A stretch of 64,000 bases of DNA, from positions 59,536 through 123,535 of the forward strand of contig JAGVKB010000030.1 in NCBI GenBank assembly GCA_020050835.1, written 5' to 3'. Position numbers and translations under genes: made by a program. Source of the DNA: Candidatus Obscuribacterales bacterium. GTDB taxonomy: Bacteria; Cyanobacteriota; Vampirovibrionia; Obscuribacterales; Obscuribacteraceae. The notes beneath the pieces were generated by a model that searched no databases, was not told the origin of the DNA, and was given only the letters and a program-made list of their open reading frames with translations. Each line of letters starts with the position of its first letter. Positions within the stretch are counted from its first letter, which is position 1. This document shows, piece by piece, positions 25,620 through 34,338 of the stretch.

Positions 25620-26668
25620 TTTTTTTCCTCCTTCGCGTAAATGCTGTCGCGTTGCCGGCTGCCCTCGAGACGCACTACAACTCCCACGATGTCGTCGATC
25701 TCAGCGGGGCACGAGACTGTGCAACGCCCGCAACCGACGCAAGTGGGCAACTGATAAGCATCCTGGAAGCCATGCAACTTATGCCTATACCAGAACTTCA
25801 AACGATCTATAGGCCCGGGGCGGAAATTATTGTTTCCGGCAACCTTGGCAAAATCAGTAAACTGACAACTATCCCATTCACGCTCTCTTTGCCCCTTGCC
25901 ATTTAGTTGGGCAATGTCCACTATGTCGAAGCAATAACAGGTGGGACAAACAAAGGTGCAGTTTCCACAGCTTAAGCAGCGATTCCCCAATTCTTCCCAG
26001 ACCGGATTGTCCGCTTCCAGGTCAAGCAAGGCTGGTAGATTGCTAGTCTCAAACCTGTTAGTGAACAAAGCTTTTCGATCATGCCAGAAATCTTTGAACG
26101 CCTGCTTGTATGGCTCGCTCGCCGGTATGAGAAAGTCGTTATCAGATAGTAGCTCGGCAGCCTTGGGAGTCGCCACCTCGACAAAGAAGTGGTCGTCAAT
26201 GTCGGTGAGAAAAACATCGTAGCCGTCGTCAACGCTGTCCGTACCCATCGACTCGCAAAAGCAATATTTGTCCGGCAGGCAGGAAAGTCCAACGATCAGG
26301 ATATGTTTGCGACGCTCGATATATAGTGAGTCACCAGGCGGAGCCGTGAAAATGTAGTCCAGTACCTTCATGCCGGCAAGGTCACAGGGATGCGAACCGA
26401 AAATTACCAGCGGCTCATTAATTTGCGGCTCGCTGACAATTCCGGACTCATCATATGAGAAGAGTGCTTCACGTTGCGGATATAAGAATTTTTTTGGAGG
26501 CAAAATCGTTCGCAGGGCCTCGAATGCTATCTCCTTTTCGAGATCAACCGGTTTGTAAGCGAAAGACTGGTCGGAAACGCGCACCGGCGCATGAACAGCT
26601 CCAAAGGTACTCAAGCGCTGGAGAAATTTCTGAAAGTCAGACTTGGCCAAAACAAATGATTTTTCCAT
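25616..26668 (-). CDS. hydB: Group 3b hydrogenase beta subunit, two [4Fe-4S] clusters
   Basis: A 350-residue electron-transfer subunit. N-terminal residues 1-80 form a conserved block, followed by LVIFGSHPCDLAGMKVLDYIF. Two ferredoxin-type motifs, CLSCGNCTFVCPTCYC (about 230-245) and CVGCGRCTVSCPAE (about 315-328), bind the clusters. In archaeal sulfhydrogenase the equivalent subunit carries electrons towards NADPH or sulfur. It follows hypC directly (no gap) and its stop overlaps the hydG start. A broken copy of its first 77 residues lies at 2890-3121. It is intact and has all eight expected cluster cysteines. Confidence 0.93.
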   Translation of the reverse strand: MEKSFVLAKSDFQKFLQRLSTFGAVHAPVRVSDQSFAYKPVDLEKEIAFEALRTILPPKKFLYPQREALFSYDESGIVSEPQINEPLVIFGSHPCDLAGMKVLDYIFTAPPGDSLYIERRKHILIVGLSCLPDKYCFCESMGTDSVDDGYDVFLTDIDDHFFVEVATPKAAELLSDNDFLIPASEPYKQAFKDFWHDRKALFTNRFETSNLPALLDLEADNPVWEELGNRCLSCGNCTFVCPTCYCFDIVDIAQLNGKGQREREWDSCQFTDFAKVAGNNNFRPGPIDRLKFWYRHKLHGFQDAYQLPTCVGCGRCTVSCPAEIDDIVGVVVRLEGSRQRDSIYAKEEKN

Positions 26669-26899
26669 CTATCTCTTGCCGTCCTCTGATGGCTTGACTA
26701 GCTTTCCTACTAATTCTAGTGTTTCCTGAGCTTCCCGAGCGCTCAATATGGCAACAGCGATGCCACCATGGATGAGTACCCAATCACCGAGTCTGGCACC
26801 TTCCACAGCCAGAAGCACGTTTCGGCGGAATTGGTGCGACTCCACCTCAGCCGCCTGGCCGTCTATAGCACAGATTTTAGCCGGCAGTGATATGCACAT
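26669..26899 (-). CDS. hypC: Hydrogenase assembly chaperone HypC, copy 2
   Basis: Start ATG 26899 (MCISLPAKI) matches the family N-terminus with Cys2; the open frame to 26953 belongs to the overlapping hypB. The 76 residues carry GARLGDWVLIHGGIAVAILSAREA, the standard core. The second residue block (ISLPAKICAIDG) is more divergent than in the copy at 7770. The gene overlaps hypB by 23 bases and abuts hydB, so it is inside the hydrogenase operon and is the likely partner of this large subunit. Confidence 0.9.
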   Translation of the reverse strand: MCISLPAKICAIDGQAAEVESHQFRRNVLLAVEGARLGDWVLIHGGIAVAILSAREAQETLELVGKLVKPSEDGKR

Positions 26900-27605
26900 G
26901 GTGCTCCTCGCGAGATGCATCTGGAGACATTCTGTCAGATCGATACTCGGCAATCTGCCTTTCCAGCCACTGAAGCCACTCTGTCAAACCACCGGATTGC
27001 TTTACTGAAAGTGCAAATATTTGCGCCTCTGGGTTGATGCCATGCACGTATTCCATTGCCTTTGCCAGATCAAAGTCCACATGAGGCAGCAGGTCGCACT
27101 TGGTGAAAATGACTGCATCGCATTGTCGGAATATGACCGGATACTTGAGTGGCTTGTCAGCTCCTTCCGTGACTGAAAGTAAGACTACTCGTTTGTGCTC
27201 GCCCAGAGGAAACTCTGCAGGACAAACTAGGTTGCCGACGTTTTCAATGAATAAAAAATCGAGGTTGCTGGGCAAGGAAACATGATGCAATAGACGATTG
27301 ACCATAGCAGCATCAAGGTGGCAACTGCGTCCGGTTGTTATTTGATGAGCTGTAATGCCATTGTTACGCAGCCTGTCTGCATCTAGTTCACCCACCATAT
27401 CGCCTTCGACAACAAGACTTCTGTAGCGATCGGACAGAGCAGGTATAGTTGCGGAAAGCAGCGACGTCTTGCCGGCGCCCGGAGCACTCATCAAGTTGAT
27501 GGTGAATAAACCGCTTTCATCAAAGTGTTCGCGATTGTGTTCTGCGATCTCATCATTGTTTCGCAAGATACCCTCAACGAAATGTTGATCAACCGATTCG
27601 TGCAT
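26877..27605 (-). CDS. hypB: Hydrogenase nickel-insertion GTPase HypB
   Basis: A 242-residue GTPase with Walker A MSAPGAGKTSLL (about 39-50), VVEGDMVGELDADR, FIENVGNLVCPAEF (the conserved Cys that binds metal) and FTKCDLLP (guanine specificity). HypB hydrolyses GTP to drive nickel delivery with HypA. It lacks both the N-terminal CxxCGC nickel motif of the enterobacterial protein and a long His-rich stretch; only EEHHVHITAG at the C-terminus could bind metal. It follows hypA by four bases and overlaps hypC. Confidence 0.95.
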   Translation of the reverse strand: MHESVDQHFVEGILRNNDEIAEHNREHFDESGLFTINLMSAPGAGKTSLLSATIPALSDRYRSLVVEGDMVGELDADRLRNNGITAHQITTGRSCHLDAAMVNRLLHHVSLPSNLDFLFIENVGNLVCPAEFPLGEHKRVVLLSVTEGADKPLKYPVIFRQCDAVIFTKCDLLPHVDFDLAKAMEYVHGINPEAQIFALSVKQSGGLTEWLQWLERQIAEYRSDRMSPDASREEHHVHITAG

Positions 27606-27609
27606 AATC

Positions 27610-27975
27610 TCATCCTTCTTGAACAGGTGTAGACAGTACGCAACTCACTACGTTCAGCTCCTCTCCGGCTAGCAGTTCGCCGATACCGCTGTTGCACAAT
27701 TCGCAACGAAAACCGTATTCGGCGGACGGACTGTAATTATGCCGCTGTTTTTGGCAAACTGCGAGAGCCTCTATTAGCCGCAACTCGAGCCTGGCTTCAT
27801 GACAACAATCATAGTCTTGTTTTATGCCATCAAAAGCAAAGGAAAGCGCTTCCGGGTCGACGTTCCTAAATGCGCCGATCTCGACTCTCACCCTTTCGAC
27901 GCGCGCCCCATCATGAGCTGCCACTCGTAGGCGAGCAATCTCCAGAATCGACTGAGCGATGGTTGCTTCATGCAT
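27610..27975 (-). CDS. hypA: Hydrogenase nickel-delivery protein HypA with modified zinc site
   Basis: Start ATG 27975 (MHEATIAQSILEIA) is fixed by the invariant MHE nickel-binding N-terminus; the frame is open far upstream but that part belongs to the protease. Of 121 residues, 66-115 form the zinc module. Cys91-x2-Cys94 (CELC) is intact, but the first pair reads Cys74-Gln-Lys-Gln77, so one of four zinc Cys is replaced. His79 or Cys57/Cys58 could take over as ligand. HypA brings nickel to the large subunit with HypB. The start overlaps the protease stop (ATGCATGA). Confidence 0.9.
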   Translation of the reverse strand: MHEATIAQSILEIARLRVAAHDGARVERVRVEIGAFRNVDPEALSFAFDGIKQDYDCCHEARLELRLIEALAVCQKQRHNYSPSAEYGFRCELCNSGIGELLAGEELNVVSCVLSTPVQEG

Positions 27976-28468
27976 GAACTTTTCGCACTCGCTCAATAAG
28001 CTCGCAAAGCTGGCTAACAAGCAGCGGCAGCTTCTCTCGAGCTGCTTTCGATAAGCCCTCACGCCATCCGGTATCAAATACTGGTACCCCGATAAAGAGC
28101 AGATGGCTCGGTATGGTGAATTCAGCTTGATACAGAACAATCTCATCAAGCCAAGAAAGCGCGTGAGAACAGTCAAGCAATACTTTCTGACGTTGTGCAA
28201 TGTCAAAGAGGTCAATGATCACCATCTCATCGCATTCGGCGGCATCGATGATCAGCCCCACCCGATGGCCGTGCAAGAAGGCAGGCAAATCGCGTGTGTA
28301 AGAACCGGCGTCCAGAATACACAAGCTTCCGCTCAACCCCGAGGGCAGCCCTGCCAGTAGATGAGAAGCGATAGCGTCATCGCCGCGCAGCGAATTACCG
28401 AGCGCGACTAAAGCAACGTCATGTGCAGTGGAATGCTTGAGTTGACGCCTTTGAACTGCCATGTTCAT
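27968..28468 (-). CDS. [NiFe] hydrogenase maturation endopeptidase, copy 2
   Basis: A protein of about 166 residues (ATG 28468; an ATG at 28462 is also possible). It has VALVALGNSLRGDDAIAS, LIIDAAECDE and CSHALSWLDEI, the Asp/Glu and His that define the M52 maturation proteases. It heads the hydrogenase operon and should remove the MVKVSYR tail of HydA after nickel insertion. A related copy sits at 3114-3695. The gene overlaps hypA by eight bases, so translation is coupled. Confidence 0.9.
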   Translation of the reverse strand: MNMAVQRRQLKHSTAHDVALVALGNSLRGDDAIASHLLAGLPSGLSGSLCILDAGSYTRDLPAFLHGHRVGLIIDAAECDEMVIIDLFDIAQRQKVLLDCSHALSWLDEIVLYQAEFTIPSHLLFIGVPVFDTGWREGLSKAAREKLPLLVSQLCELIERVRKVHA

Positions 28469-28569
28469 ATCTCTATTTCCAGCCTCGGCACAATCTAGCA
28501 CAAATCCTTGGCAATCACTCGGTAGTGGCTATCCTGTACCCCGACAAAACCTAATAGTAACTCAACCGT

Positions 28570-28583
28570 TTGATACCGATTAA
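28570..28583. promoter_or_regulatory. FNR/CRP-like inverted repeat upstream of the hydrogenase operon
   Basis: TTGAT-ACCG-ATTAA fits the FNR box TTGAT-N4-ATCAA with one mismatch and lies about 100 bases upstream of the protease start at 28468. An oxygen-controlled regulator would make sense for a hydrogenase operon. The match is short, and chance cannot be excluded. Confidence 0.3.
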
Positions 28584-28663
28584 AGTTACTAATCTCTTCG
28601 CAGCGACATTAGTCGCCAATCGATGAATCAACTTTATCCGCAAAGCGATCAATCTTCCATCCA

Positions 28664-28692
28664 TCTAATGGATGAAATTCTAATGGATGAAA
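28664..28692. repeat. Tandem 14-bp direct repeat upstream of the hydrogenase operon
   Basis: TCTAATGGATGAAA occurs at 28664-28677 and again at 28679-28692, separated by one base (15-base period). CCATCTAATGGATG is also nearly self-complementary. It lies about 200 bases before the hydrogenase operon; a multi-site regulator could bind it. Confidence 0.4.
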
Positions 28693-28755
28693 GTGTTTTG
28701 CCTATGACTGACCGGACTCGTCCACAGCTTTCCGGCCCGGCACAACCAGCCACCG

Positions 28756-28983
28756 CTATTCAGTCCACGGGGGAATGCACTTGCGCTCACCATAAGGGAT
28801 GAAACCAACGTGATTCATGTATTTGCGATAGCGCGGATTATCCGGCTTAATGGTCAACACCATTGCAAAATTGGACCGAGTTTCTATATTTCTATGCAAC
28901 ACAAGCTTGAGAGTGCCATCTTCCTCAACTGACGCCACACCGATCGAATCATTGATCGTATTATTTTTCATCTGGCCACCCAT
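28756..28983 (-). CDS. 75-residue protein of a duplicated pair, copy A
   Basis: Start taken as ATG 28983 (MGGQMKNN) to match copy B at 40160-40387. The two proteins share 67 of 75 residues; differences lie near both ends and the middle (GVASVEEDGTLKLVLHRN and IKPDNPRYRKYMNH) is identical. DNA similarity extends past the gene to about 29040. I recognise no family; the chain looks soluble and small, with a beta-rich first half. Many changes at the DNA level are silent, which suggests both copies are under selection. Confidence 0.7.
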   Translation of the reverse strand: MGGQMKNNTINDSIGVASVEEDGTLKLVLHRNIETRSNFAMVLTIKPDNPRYRKYMNHVGFIPYGERKCIPPWTE

Positions 28984-28998
28984 AGTGTACGCACTCAA

Positions 28999-29535
28999 GC
29001 TCTAAGCCTCTGTCTCATACCAAGGATACCGAGCTAGTCGCGTGTTTCTCTAGGAGCCTGAGTAAAAAAACCTACTGAGTAAAGATTTCATGAGTTCTCG
29101 GGGTTGAGGACGCCGGAATCGTGCTGGGCAGCTGCGCGCCGGCGGTCAAAATTGCCAGTACAGCGGTGGAAATGCACAGCGAGGAGCCCGTCGCATAGGA
29201 CGGGATGACTTTTAGATCAAACTCCTAGTATTATTCGCGGTAGCGTGGGCAGCTATAAATCTAGTCCCTTTGGTTTATCGCGCAACTTGTCTTCCAACCA
29301 TCTAATTAATTGATTCGAGATAGTTACAATGACAATCGAACCAATAGCTAGCATTATTTTTCTAATCACTTTAGTCACCAATCCTGAGACAATTCAATCT
29401 TCAAAATGTGAGCCGTAGTCTCTGCAATCCTTCTATCTATATGCTTATCGTTGGTCGAGATGTCGTGGCAATGATTGAGGGAGAGAGGACGCGGCGGCAA
29501 CGTCTAAGCTCCGTCTGCGAATTCAGGTCTCTCAT
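28999..29535. other. Intergenic region without a clear gene
   Basis: About 540 bases. The first 45 bases continue the duplicated segment. A hairpin CCCGTC-GCATAG-GACGGG (29187-29204) followed by ACTTTTAG could end a plus-strand RNA, but no promoter or gene precedes it. The GC-rich part 29090-29205 is open on the minus strand without a start codon and reads as a hydrophobic Ala/Ser/Thr-rich peptide, possibly a gene remnant. Confidence 0.3.
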
Positions 29536-30831
29536 TTACTTTAGAGCTTGAGCAGGTTCGGCCGCTAGCCCTTGTGGAACGCCTAACACAACGGGATCAG
29601 ATTTGGGCGTTAGAACACTGCTTCCGAAGACTTGAGATATAGTTTCGGGACCAGCCATCTGGTCGATCAGCGCTTCGGAGCAGGCAAGCAGAACCGGATT
29701 GCGCGTAAGTACAGCCAGCTGGTAGTTTTCCAGCGCAAGGTGCGTCTCTTCACTGACCACCTTGCTACGACTTTCGAGCCGCCTGTCCAGATACAACTCT
29801 TTCATTATCTTAGTCTGCTCGGGCCCACCAGTTGCCATTACGAATGACACCAGCCCGACCATTCCAGCAGTACCGATCAAGAGCGGACCCTGCGCCATCA
29901 CGCCCAAGGTTGTTTCGACAATATGTCCCGAAGCGCGTGCAAACTTGCTGCGGTGATTATACTTGTGCAAGCGATTCTGAATCTCCAGGACAACCGGATC
30001 GCTGGTCAGCGCAGTTTTGGCAACCGTGGTGAACTTCTCCCTGCGCTGGCTCACATCCCAGACATCCTGTTTAAATACTGAGTCCGGCACTGCGAGCTGC
30101 TTGCTCCATGCCGAAAGCATCAATAATGTTCGATCAGCTTCTAGCTCGCCGACTAAGTCTCTGAGGGAGCGCAGTTCTCTAGTTACAATCTGCTGACCTC
30201 GACTTTGATCGCTCATGCCAAGCCCCATCGCCACCTGCATGACGCTGGAGACTACCTTCACGTGCGCTTCGTCAATCTGTTTCTGCCGCGCGTATTCGAC
30301 AGCGGGCCGACTTTTGAGCTTCAGTTTTTCTCCCGTGATAATGTCGCCTGCTTCGCTCGACGGGGCGAAACCTCTGTAGTGAACCACAAAGTCTGTAGCA
30401 TCCTTCGCTTGAGTAAGGGCTCGTGAAGGCAAGGAACGGTAGTGTTTTACAGCCTTATCCAGGTCCTTGGTCTTAACATCGTTATCAAGTGCGGCATCGA
30501 CAAGCCGGTCAATACGTTGCCCAATCAGCGTAATCTGTTCGGAAACTGACACTTCACCCTTCAGCCGGCGGGTGCCGCGACCAACTGACCTGTCCCAGCC
30601 AGTAGCCTCGGCCTGTGGAGGCAACCCACCACCGCCTGCCGTATTGTGTTGATTCAATGATGTGGCAGGAGCTGATTTCGAGACCGACTTGCTCTGTGCG
30701 CTCTGCGGAGATGATACTACATTCGCTTCCACGATCGAAGACTCGCCCGCATACGCGCAGCTAATTGATACAGCAGGGAAAATGAGGACTAGCGCAAGCG
30801 CAAAAGTGCACCGCGGCGAAACGTAACGCAT
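29536..30831 (-). CDS. Large exported protein of unknown function with one or two membrane segments
   Basis: Start chosen at ATG 30831 (MRYVSPRCTFALALVLIFPA), which places a signal peptide at the N-terminus; an upstream TTG at 30867 would add 12 residues. The mature part (about 400 residues) begins with a low-complexity Ser/Ala/Gln linker, has helical, charged stretches (EQITLIGQRIDRLVDAALDN, ELRSLRDLVGELEADRTLLM) and a hydrophobic segment GPLLIGTAGMVGLVSFVMAT near residue 330. No family recognised. It may be a periplasmic or inner-membrane-anchored helical protein and may be in an operon with the two small genes upstream (30998-31717). Confidence 0.6.
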   Translation of the reverse strand: MRYVSPRCTFALALVLIFPAVSISCAYAGESSIVEANVVSSPQSAQSKSVSKSAPATSLNQHNTAGGGGLPPQAEATGWDRSVGRGTRRLKGEVSVSEQITLIGQRIDRLVDAALDNDVKTKDLDKAVKHYRSLPSRALTQAKDATDFVVHYRGFAPSSEAGDIITGEKLKLKSRPAVEYARQKQIDEAHVKVVSSVMQVAMGLGMSDQSRGQQIVTRELRSLRDLVGELEADRTLLMLSAWSKQLAVPDSVFKQDVWDVSQRREKFTTVAKTALTSDPVVLEIQNRLHKYNHRSKFARASGHIVETTLGVMAQGPLLIGTAGMVGLVSFVMATGGPEQTKIMKELYLDRRLESRSKVVSEETHLALENYQLAVLTRNPVLLACSEALIDQMAGPETISQVFGSSVLTPKSDPVVLGVPQGLAAEPAQALK

Positions 30832-30997
30832 AAGCAATACCCGATTGACTTGAGTGAGTGTGGACAACGCTTAGAAATAATCCTCGCGTGAGACGGACTT
30901 CTATTTCGTTTGTTCCTGAATCGCAGGATTTAGTTTTCCGAAGCGATTCGAACGGCGATACTTATGCCAGGACGCTCGATGTGTGTCCTAGCTTCGT

Positions 30998-31342
30998 CTA
31001 GTTCAACCGTGCCTGATACTGATTGAACTTGTTAATCGTGCGCGTTTTAGCGCTTGGGATTACGAACGTCAAGTCAGCTTCTGGGTCCCGAGCTGCGATA
31101 ACCTCGGGCCAGCTTGCAATCATGGGGATCGAGTTTCGCAAGTGGTTGATGGTTGTACTTTTGACTACAGGGTTGGATAGAAGTATTTGCTCGTGCACAC
31201 AATCGGCAGCCCGTACTTCTCGTTTTACCTTGACGCCATAACCGAGCTGCATAAGTGAATGCTCAAGGCCAAGTGCATCTTGCTCGGAGTCAGGAGAATA
31301 TTTGATTGCGATGTTGAGTTGCTCATTGAGCTGCCGGCTCAC
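30998..31342 (-). CDS. Soluble hypothetical protein
   Basis: A 114-residue frame from a GTG start (MSRQLNEQLNIAIKYSPDSE), nine bases after the stop of the small exported protein upstream. It has an alpha/beta look (GYGVKVKREV, DLTFVIPSAKTRTINKF) and one Cys. No motif recognised. Shares strand and spacing with its neighbours, so co-expression is likely. Confidence 0.5.
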   Translation of the reverse strand: MSRQLNEQLNIAIKYSPDSEQDALGLEHSLMQLGYGVKVKREVRAADCVHEQILLSNPVVKSTTINHLRNSIPMIASWPEVIAARDPEADLTFVIPSAKTRTINKFNQYQARLN

Positions 31343-31351
31343 GCACTAAAT

Positions 31352-31717
31352 CTACTTAGTGGACTGTTTATCCCATGTTCTGGCCAAGTCCTGCCACTGT
31401 TTTGCCGCCCAATCAGCCTGAACCTTGACCCAGTTAGCCACAAGCGTGAGAGTGCGCGTAGTCTCTTTTGTCACTGAATCCGCTTGCTGGACAAACCCCT
31501 CGACTTGCAGCTTAAAGAGGTCAACTTGACGTACTACCGATTCTCCCTGCTGCGTGATGGAGTTGTCGGTTTTGATCGAGGAGTTGACCGTTTTTTGTTG
31601 CGACTTCTGCTGATAGGCGAGTTCTGGATCAGCAGCCAGCACCGAGCCGACTGATACTAGCAGCATACTAACCAGAATGAGAACTCCAGCAAACTGCTTT
31701 GCAGTTCTTTTGTTCAT
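31352..31717 (-). CDS. Small exported helical protein
   Basis: Start ATG 31717 (MNKRTAKQFAGVLILVSMLL) follows a good AAGGAGG site. The 121 residues begin with a clear signal peptide cut near VGSVLAAD, followed by a Gln/Ser/Lys-rich amphipathic helix (SQQKTVNSSIKTDNSITQQG) and Trp-containing helices (LVANWVKVQADWAAKQWQDL). It may be a periplasmic coiled coil; no family recognised. Confidence 0.6.
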   Translation of the reverse strand: MNKRTAKQFAGVLILVSMLLVSVGSVLAADPELAYQQKSQQKTVNSSIKTDNSITQQGESVVRQVDLFKLQVEGFVQQADSVTKETTRTLTLVANWVKVQADWAAKQWQDLARTWDKQSTK

Positions 31718-31756
31718 ACGAATGCAACCTCCTTGTAAATTCAGCCGCCGGCCCAC

Positions 31757-32210
31757 ATTCGTCCGTTATTACAACATATTGAAGTTGCCTCCGTGCAGAC
31801 GGGAAATATGATGCTTAGTTCCCGATTAGATGCGGTAGAATCTGCCAGGGAAATCACTTCTCAATACAGGGCTGAGCGTGCCGCGCAAACAAGACCGATC
31901 ATCGTCATGAAAGTGATAGCTAGTGATGTTGACGCAGTAGTCTCTAACACCAGTTGTTATGGTCGTGATTGTACTCATTGTTGTCGTCAGTTCGGTCTCT
32001 GCTCCATCGACCAGAAATCTGCCTGTCATGTATCTGTTGCGTGATCGAATTATCCAGATTATTGAGGCGGTCAAGCAGACGACTTGCACTAGCCATACTT
32101 GTTGTTGCGCGGTTCCTATTCTTTCGTCGAATCAGTAGTTCTTTGGAACTAGAATCTTACAGTTGCGTCAATACTTACGAACTCGATTCCTATCATCAGG
32201 AGGTCTCATT
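31757..32210. other. Intergenic region between divergent small genes
   Basis: About 450 bases upstream of two divergent genes. The longer frames here (31793-32044 plus, 31826-32089 minus, 31969-32241 plus) have no ribosome sites or protein-like composition. I see no promoter that I can defend. Confidence 0.35.
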
Positions 32211-32393
32211 ATGGAGACTAAAAAGCAGACAGAAGATGTAACAGACCCAGCAACGGAAGAGGCAGCATGCAAGGACGATAAGCAAGCTGAGTGCAAAGAT
32301 TCTGAGCTGAAAGAAGTGCAGGTCGAAGAGGGTAAAGCTGAGTGTCAAGACAAGGAAGTGGCAGCAGAAAACAAGGAAGAAGATAAAAAGTAA
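32211..32393 (+). CDS. 60-residue highly charged Lys/Glu-rich protein
   Basis: ATG 32211 is preceded by CAGGAGG with ideal spacing. The product (METKKQTEDVTDPATEEAAC...) is almost entirely Glu, Lys, Asp, Ala and Gln with four Cys at regular distances (each followed by Lys or Gln), ending in KEEDKK. It is likely disordered or a single charged helix. No family can be named. The strong ribosome site argues that it is expressed. Confidence 0.55.
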   Translation: METKKQTEDVTDPATEEAACKDDKQAECKDSELKEVQVEEGKAECQDKEVAAENKEEDKK

Positions 32394-32505
32394 GATTATG
32401 GTGAATGCCTCTGCACCTAAAGCTCTAAGGCTTGAACCGAACATCGCCGACAAGAGGGAGAGCGCAGTAGTAACTCATCAGAGCTCCGGCTCCACAGATA
32501 ACTGC

Positions 32506-32931
32506 CTACTGCGCTTTGTCCAATTGTAATTGTGTTTTATCAATGCATGGCATCTCGCCGTCCTTGGAAAGAGGAATCAATACATTTACTGACCGTGGGA
32601 GCACAGTGACCCGCATGGGAGTGACACCGCATTCTTCACCATCGATCATGTATGCTAGCTGTTCTACGCGGGCTGGTGGCAATAGGCGCTGGACTCCGAG
32701 AAAGGATTTCAAATTCAGTCCAGCATTTTGAAATGCAGATCTCACACCTCTTCTCGGTAAGACTTCCACTATTGCCTCCTTGATTCTCAATGCGTAATCC
32801 GACACATGATCTTTGCGGTTGCCGCCCGTATATCGAAAACCAAGCTCGACGTAATCTCTAAAGCACTTTGGATTTATGATATGCAAATCGAGGAAGCCAT
32901 CGCTTAGGGCAGCCAGATCAACATCACAAGT
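32506..32931 (-). pseudogene. C-terminal remnant of a YegS/diacylglycerol-kinase-like lipid kinase
   Basis: From the stop at 32932-32934 downstream, the minus frame reads LAALSDGFLDLHIINPKCFRD and later YMIDGEECGVTPMRVTVLPR, which match the DGxLD block and the closing domain of bacterial lipid kinases. The N-terminal kinase domain with its Gly-rich GGDGT motif is missing: the frame is closed upstream and 32940-33315 shows only a weak trace. It is a decayed gene. Base composition is like its neighbours. Confidence 0.65.
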
Positions 32932-32939
32932 TCAAGCGG

Positions 32940-33315
32940 GGGCTTGAGTAGTTGCTCAACATCTTGTGGCTGGGTGTTGGCAGTCGTAGGTCAGAACGAC
33001 ACGAACTATTGCTCGCGCTCGTTGAGTTTCATCACGATTGCACCAATCCATTGTTCCACGTCAATCTGGGACCTGGCTTGAGGGTTAGAGATTGCAAGTG
33101 CGTGTTTAGCCATAGCTTGACCTGTTGCGTTTAATTGCAGACGGGTAAGCTGCTCCGAAGTTCCAGAAAGCAGCTAGATTCCATTAGCCTATGCAAGTTT
33201 CTCAGGCGTACTGCCTGTTTCCATCCCTGGCGGGAGAAATTTCGAATTCCCGCACAAAACGGAACTTTGCGCCAATTCTTCCGTCGTCTTCACCGTTCAT
33301 TTTGAGGACAATTAA
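32940..33315. other. Intergenic region upstream of the export operon
   Basis: About 375 bases. The minus strand holds a short frame (MAKHALAISNPQARSQ...) that might be a trace of the lipid-kinase N-terminus, but it is too weak to call. The promoter of the plus-strand export operon should be here; none was clear. Confidence 0.3.
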
Positions 33316-34338
33316 TTGAATACAGAGTCATCAGAAAAAAGCAGTGACAAAAGATCAGGTATTGATGTAGACGAACATAACTTAGGTCCACAATCATTTA
33401 ATCCGTTTCGGAACCGACGTCACACAACAACTCTACTTCTCGTTGTGACACTTGCTGCACTGATCGCAGCCGGCTACGTTGCATATCAGTTCTATTTAAC
33501 TGGTAGGCAGGAATCGAACATTATTCGAGTGAATGGGCGTATAGAGGCTCATGAAACGCATATATCTGCTCCAACTGCCACCCGCGTCAAGTCAGTAACA
33601 GTAAAAGAAGGCGAGTTTGTACACAAAGGGCAACTGATCGTCATGCTCGATTCAGAGAACCTGCAGAAAAGAATAAGCGCTTCCGGTCCGGCCCTTAAAG
33701 CGGCCCTGACTGCGCGACGAGAAACCGATCTGCAAGTAGCTGCAGTTCAGCAACAGATAGGCGAGGCTAGGGCCAGATCGAAAGGCTTTATTGCGAAGCT
33801 CTTCTCAACTAGGAAGGGGCGAGCCGAAAAAGCAACGCAGCTGCGCGGGGACTTGTTGCAAGCCAAAATGATGTCTTCCCAAGCGCGTTCGGCGGTCGCT
33901 ACGGTCGAAGGCGCTCGGGCCCAAGCCTCATCAAAGCTGTCATACTTCAACATTACCAGTCCCATTGACGGCATCTGTGCGACAAGAAGCTCGGAACCTG
34001 GCGAACTAGTGGCTGCCGGTCAAGTGATGCTCACCTTAGTTGATCTGAGCTCTGCCTATTTGCGGGGTTTTCTTCCTGAATCTGATGTTGCGCGGATCAA
34101 AATCGGGCAATCTGCGGAGGTGTTCCTGGATTCAAGGTCGGCTAAGCCCTTTAGCGGGAGAGTCACGTCTATCGATGCTCACCCGTCTTTCACCCCTGCG
34201 AATGTTTACTTCAAGAATGACCGACTCAGACAAGCTTTCGGAATTACAATTTCCATCGACCATCCAAACGGGTTGGCAAAACCGGGCATGCCAGCTGAAG
34301 CAAACGTTCTTTTCAACTCCAGGGAGAAGATGAACTAG
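33316..34338 (+). CDS. HlyD-type membrane fusion protein of an ABC exporter
   Basis: A 340-residue protein with a TTG start and GAGGA ribosome site. A single N-terminal span at about 36-58 (TTLLLVVTLAALIAAGYVAYQF) anchors it in the inner membrane. The biotinyl-lipoyl-like halves are VNGRIEAHETHISAPTATRV and YFNITSPIDGICATRSSEPG, flanking a helical hairpin (about 115-215), followed by a beta-barrel with GFLPESDVARIKIGQSAEVF. It bridges the inner-membrane pump and an outer channel. It overlaps the ABC ATPase gene by one base. The outer channel is not encoded here. Confidence 0.92.
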   Translation: MNTESSEKSSDKRSGIDVDEHNLGPQSFNPFRNRRHTTTLLLVVTLAALIAAGYVAYQFYLTGRQESNIIRVNGRIEAHETHISAPTATRVKSVTVKEGEFVHKGQLIVMLDSENLQKRISASGPALKAALTARRETDLQVAAVQQQIGEARARSKGFIAKLFSTRKGRAEKATQLRGDLLQAKMMSSQARSAVATVEGARAQASSKLSYFNITSPIDGICATRSSEPGELVAAGQVMLTLVDLSSAYLRGFLPESDVARIKIGQSAEVFLDSRSAKPFSGRVTSIDAHPSFTPANVYFKNDRLRQAFGITISIDHPNGLAKPGMPAEANVLFNSREKMN

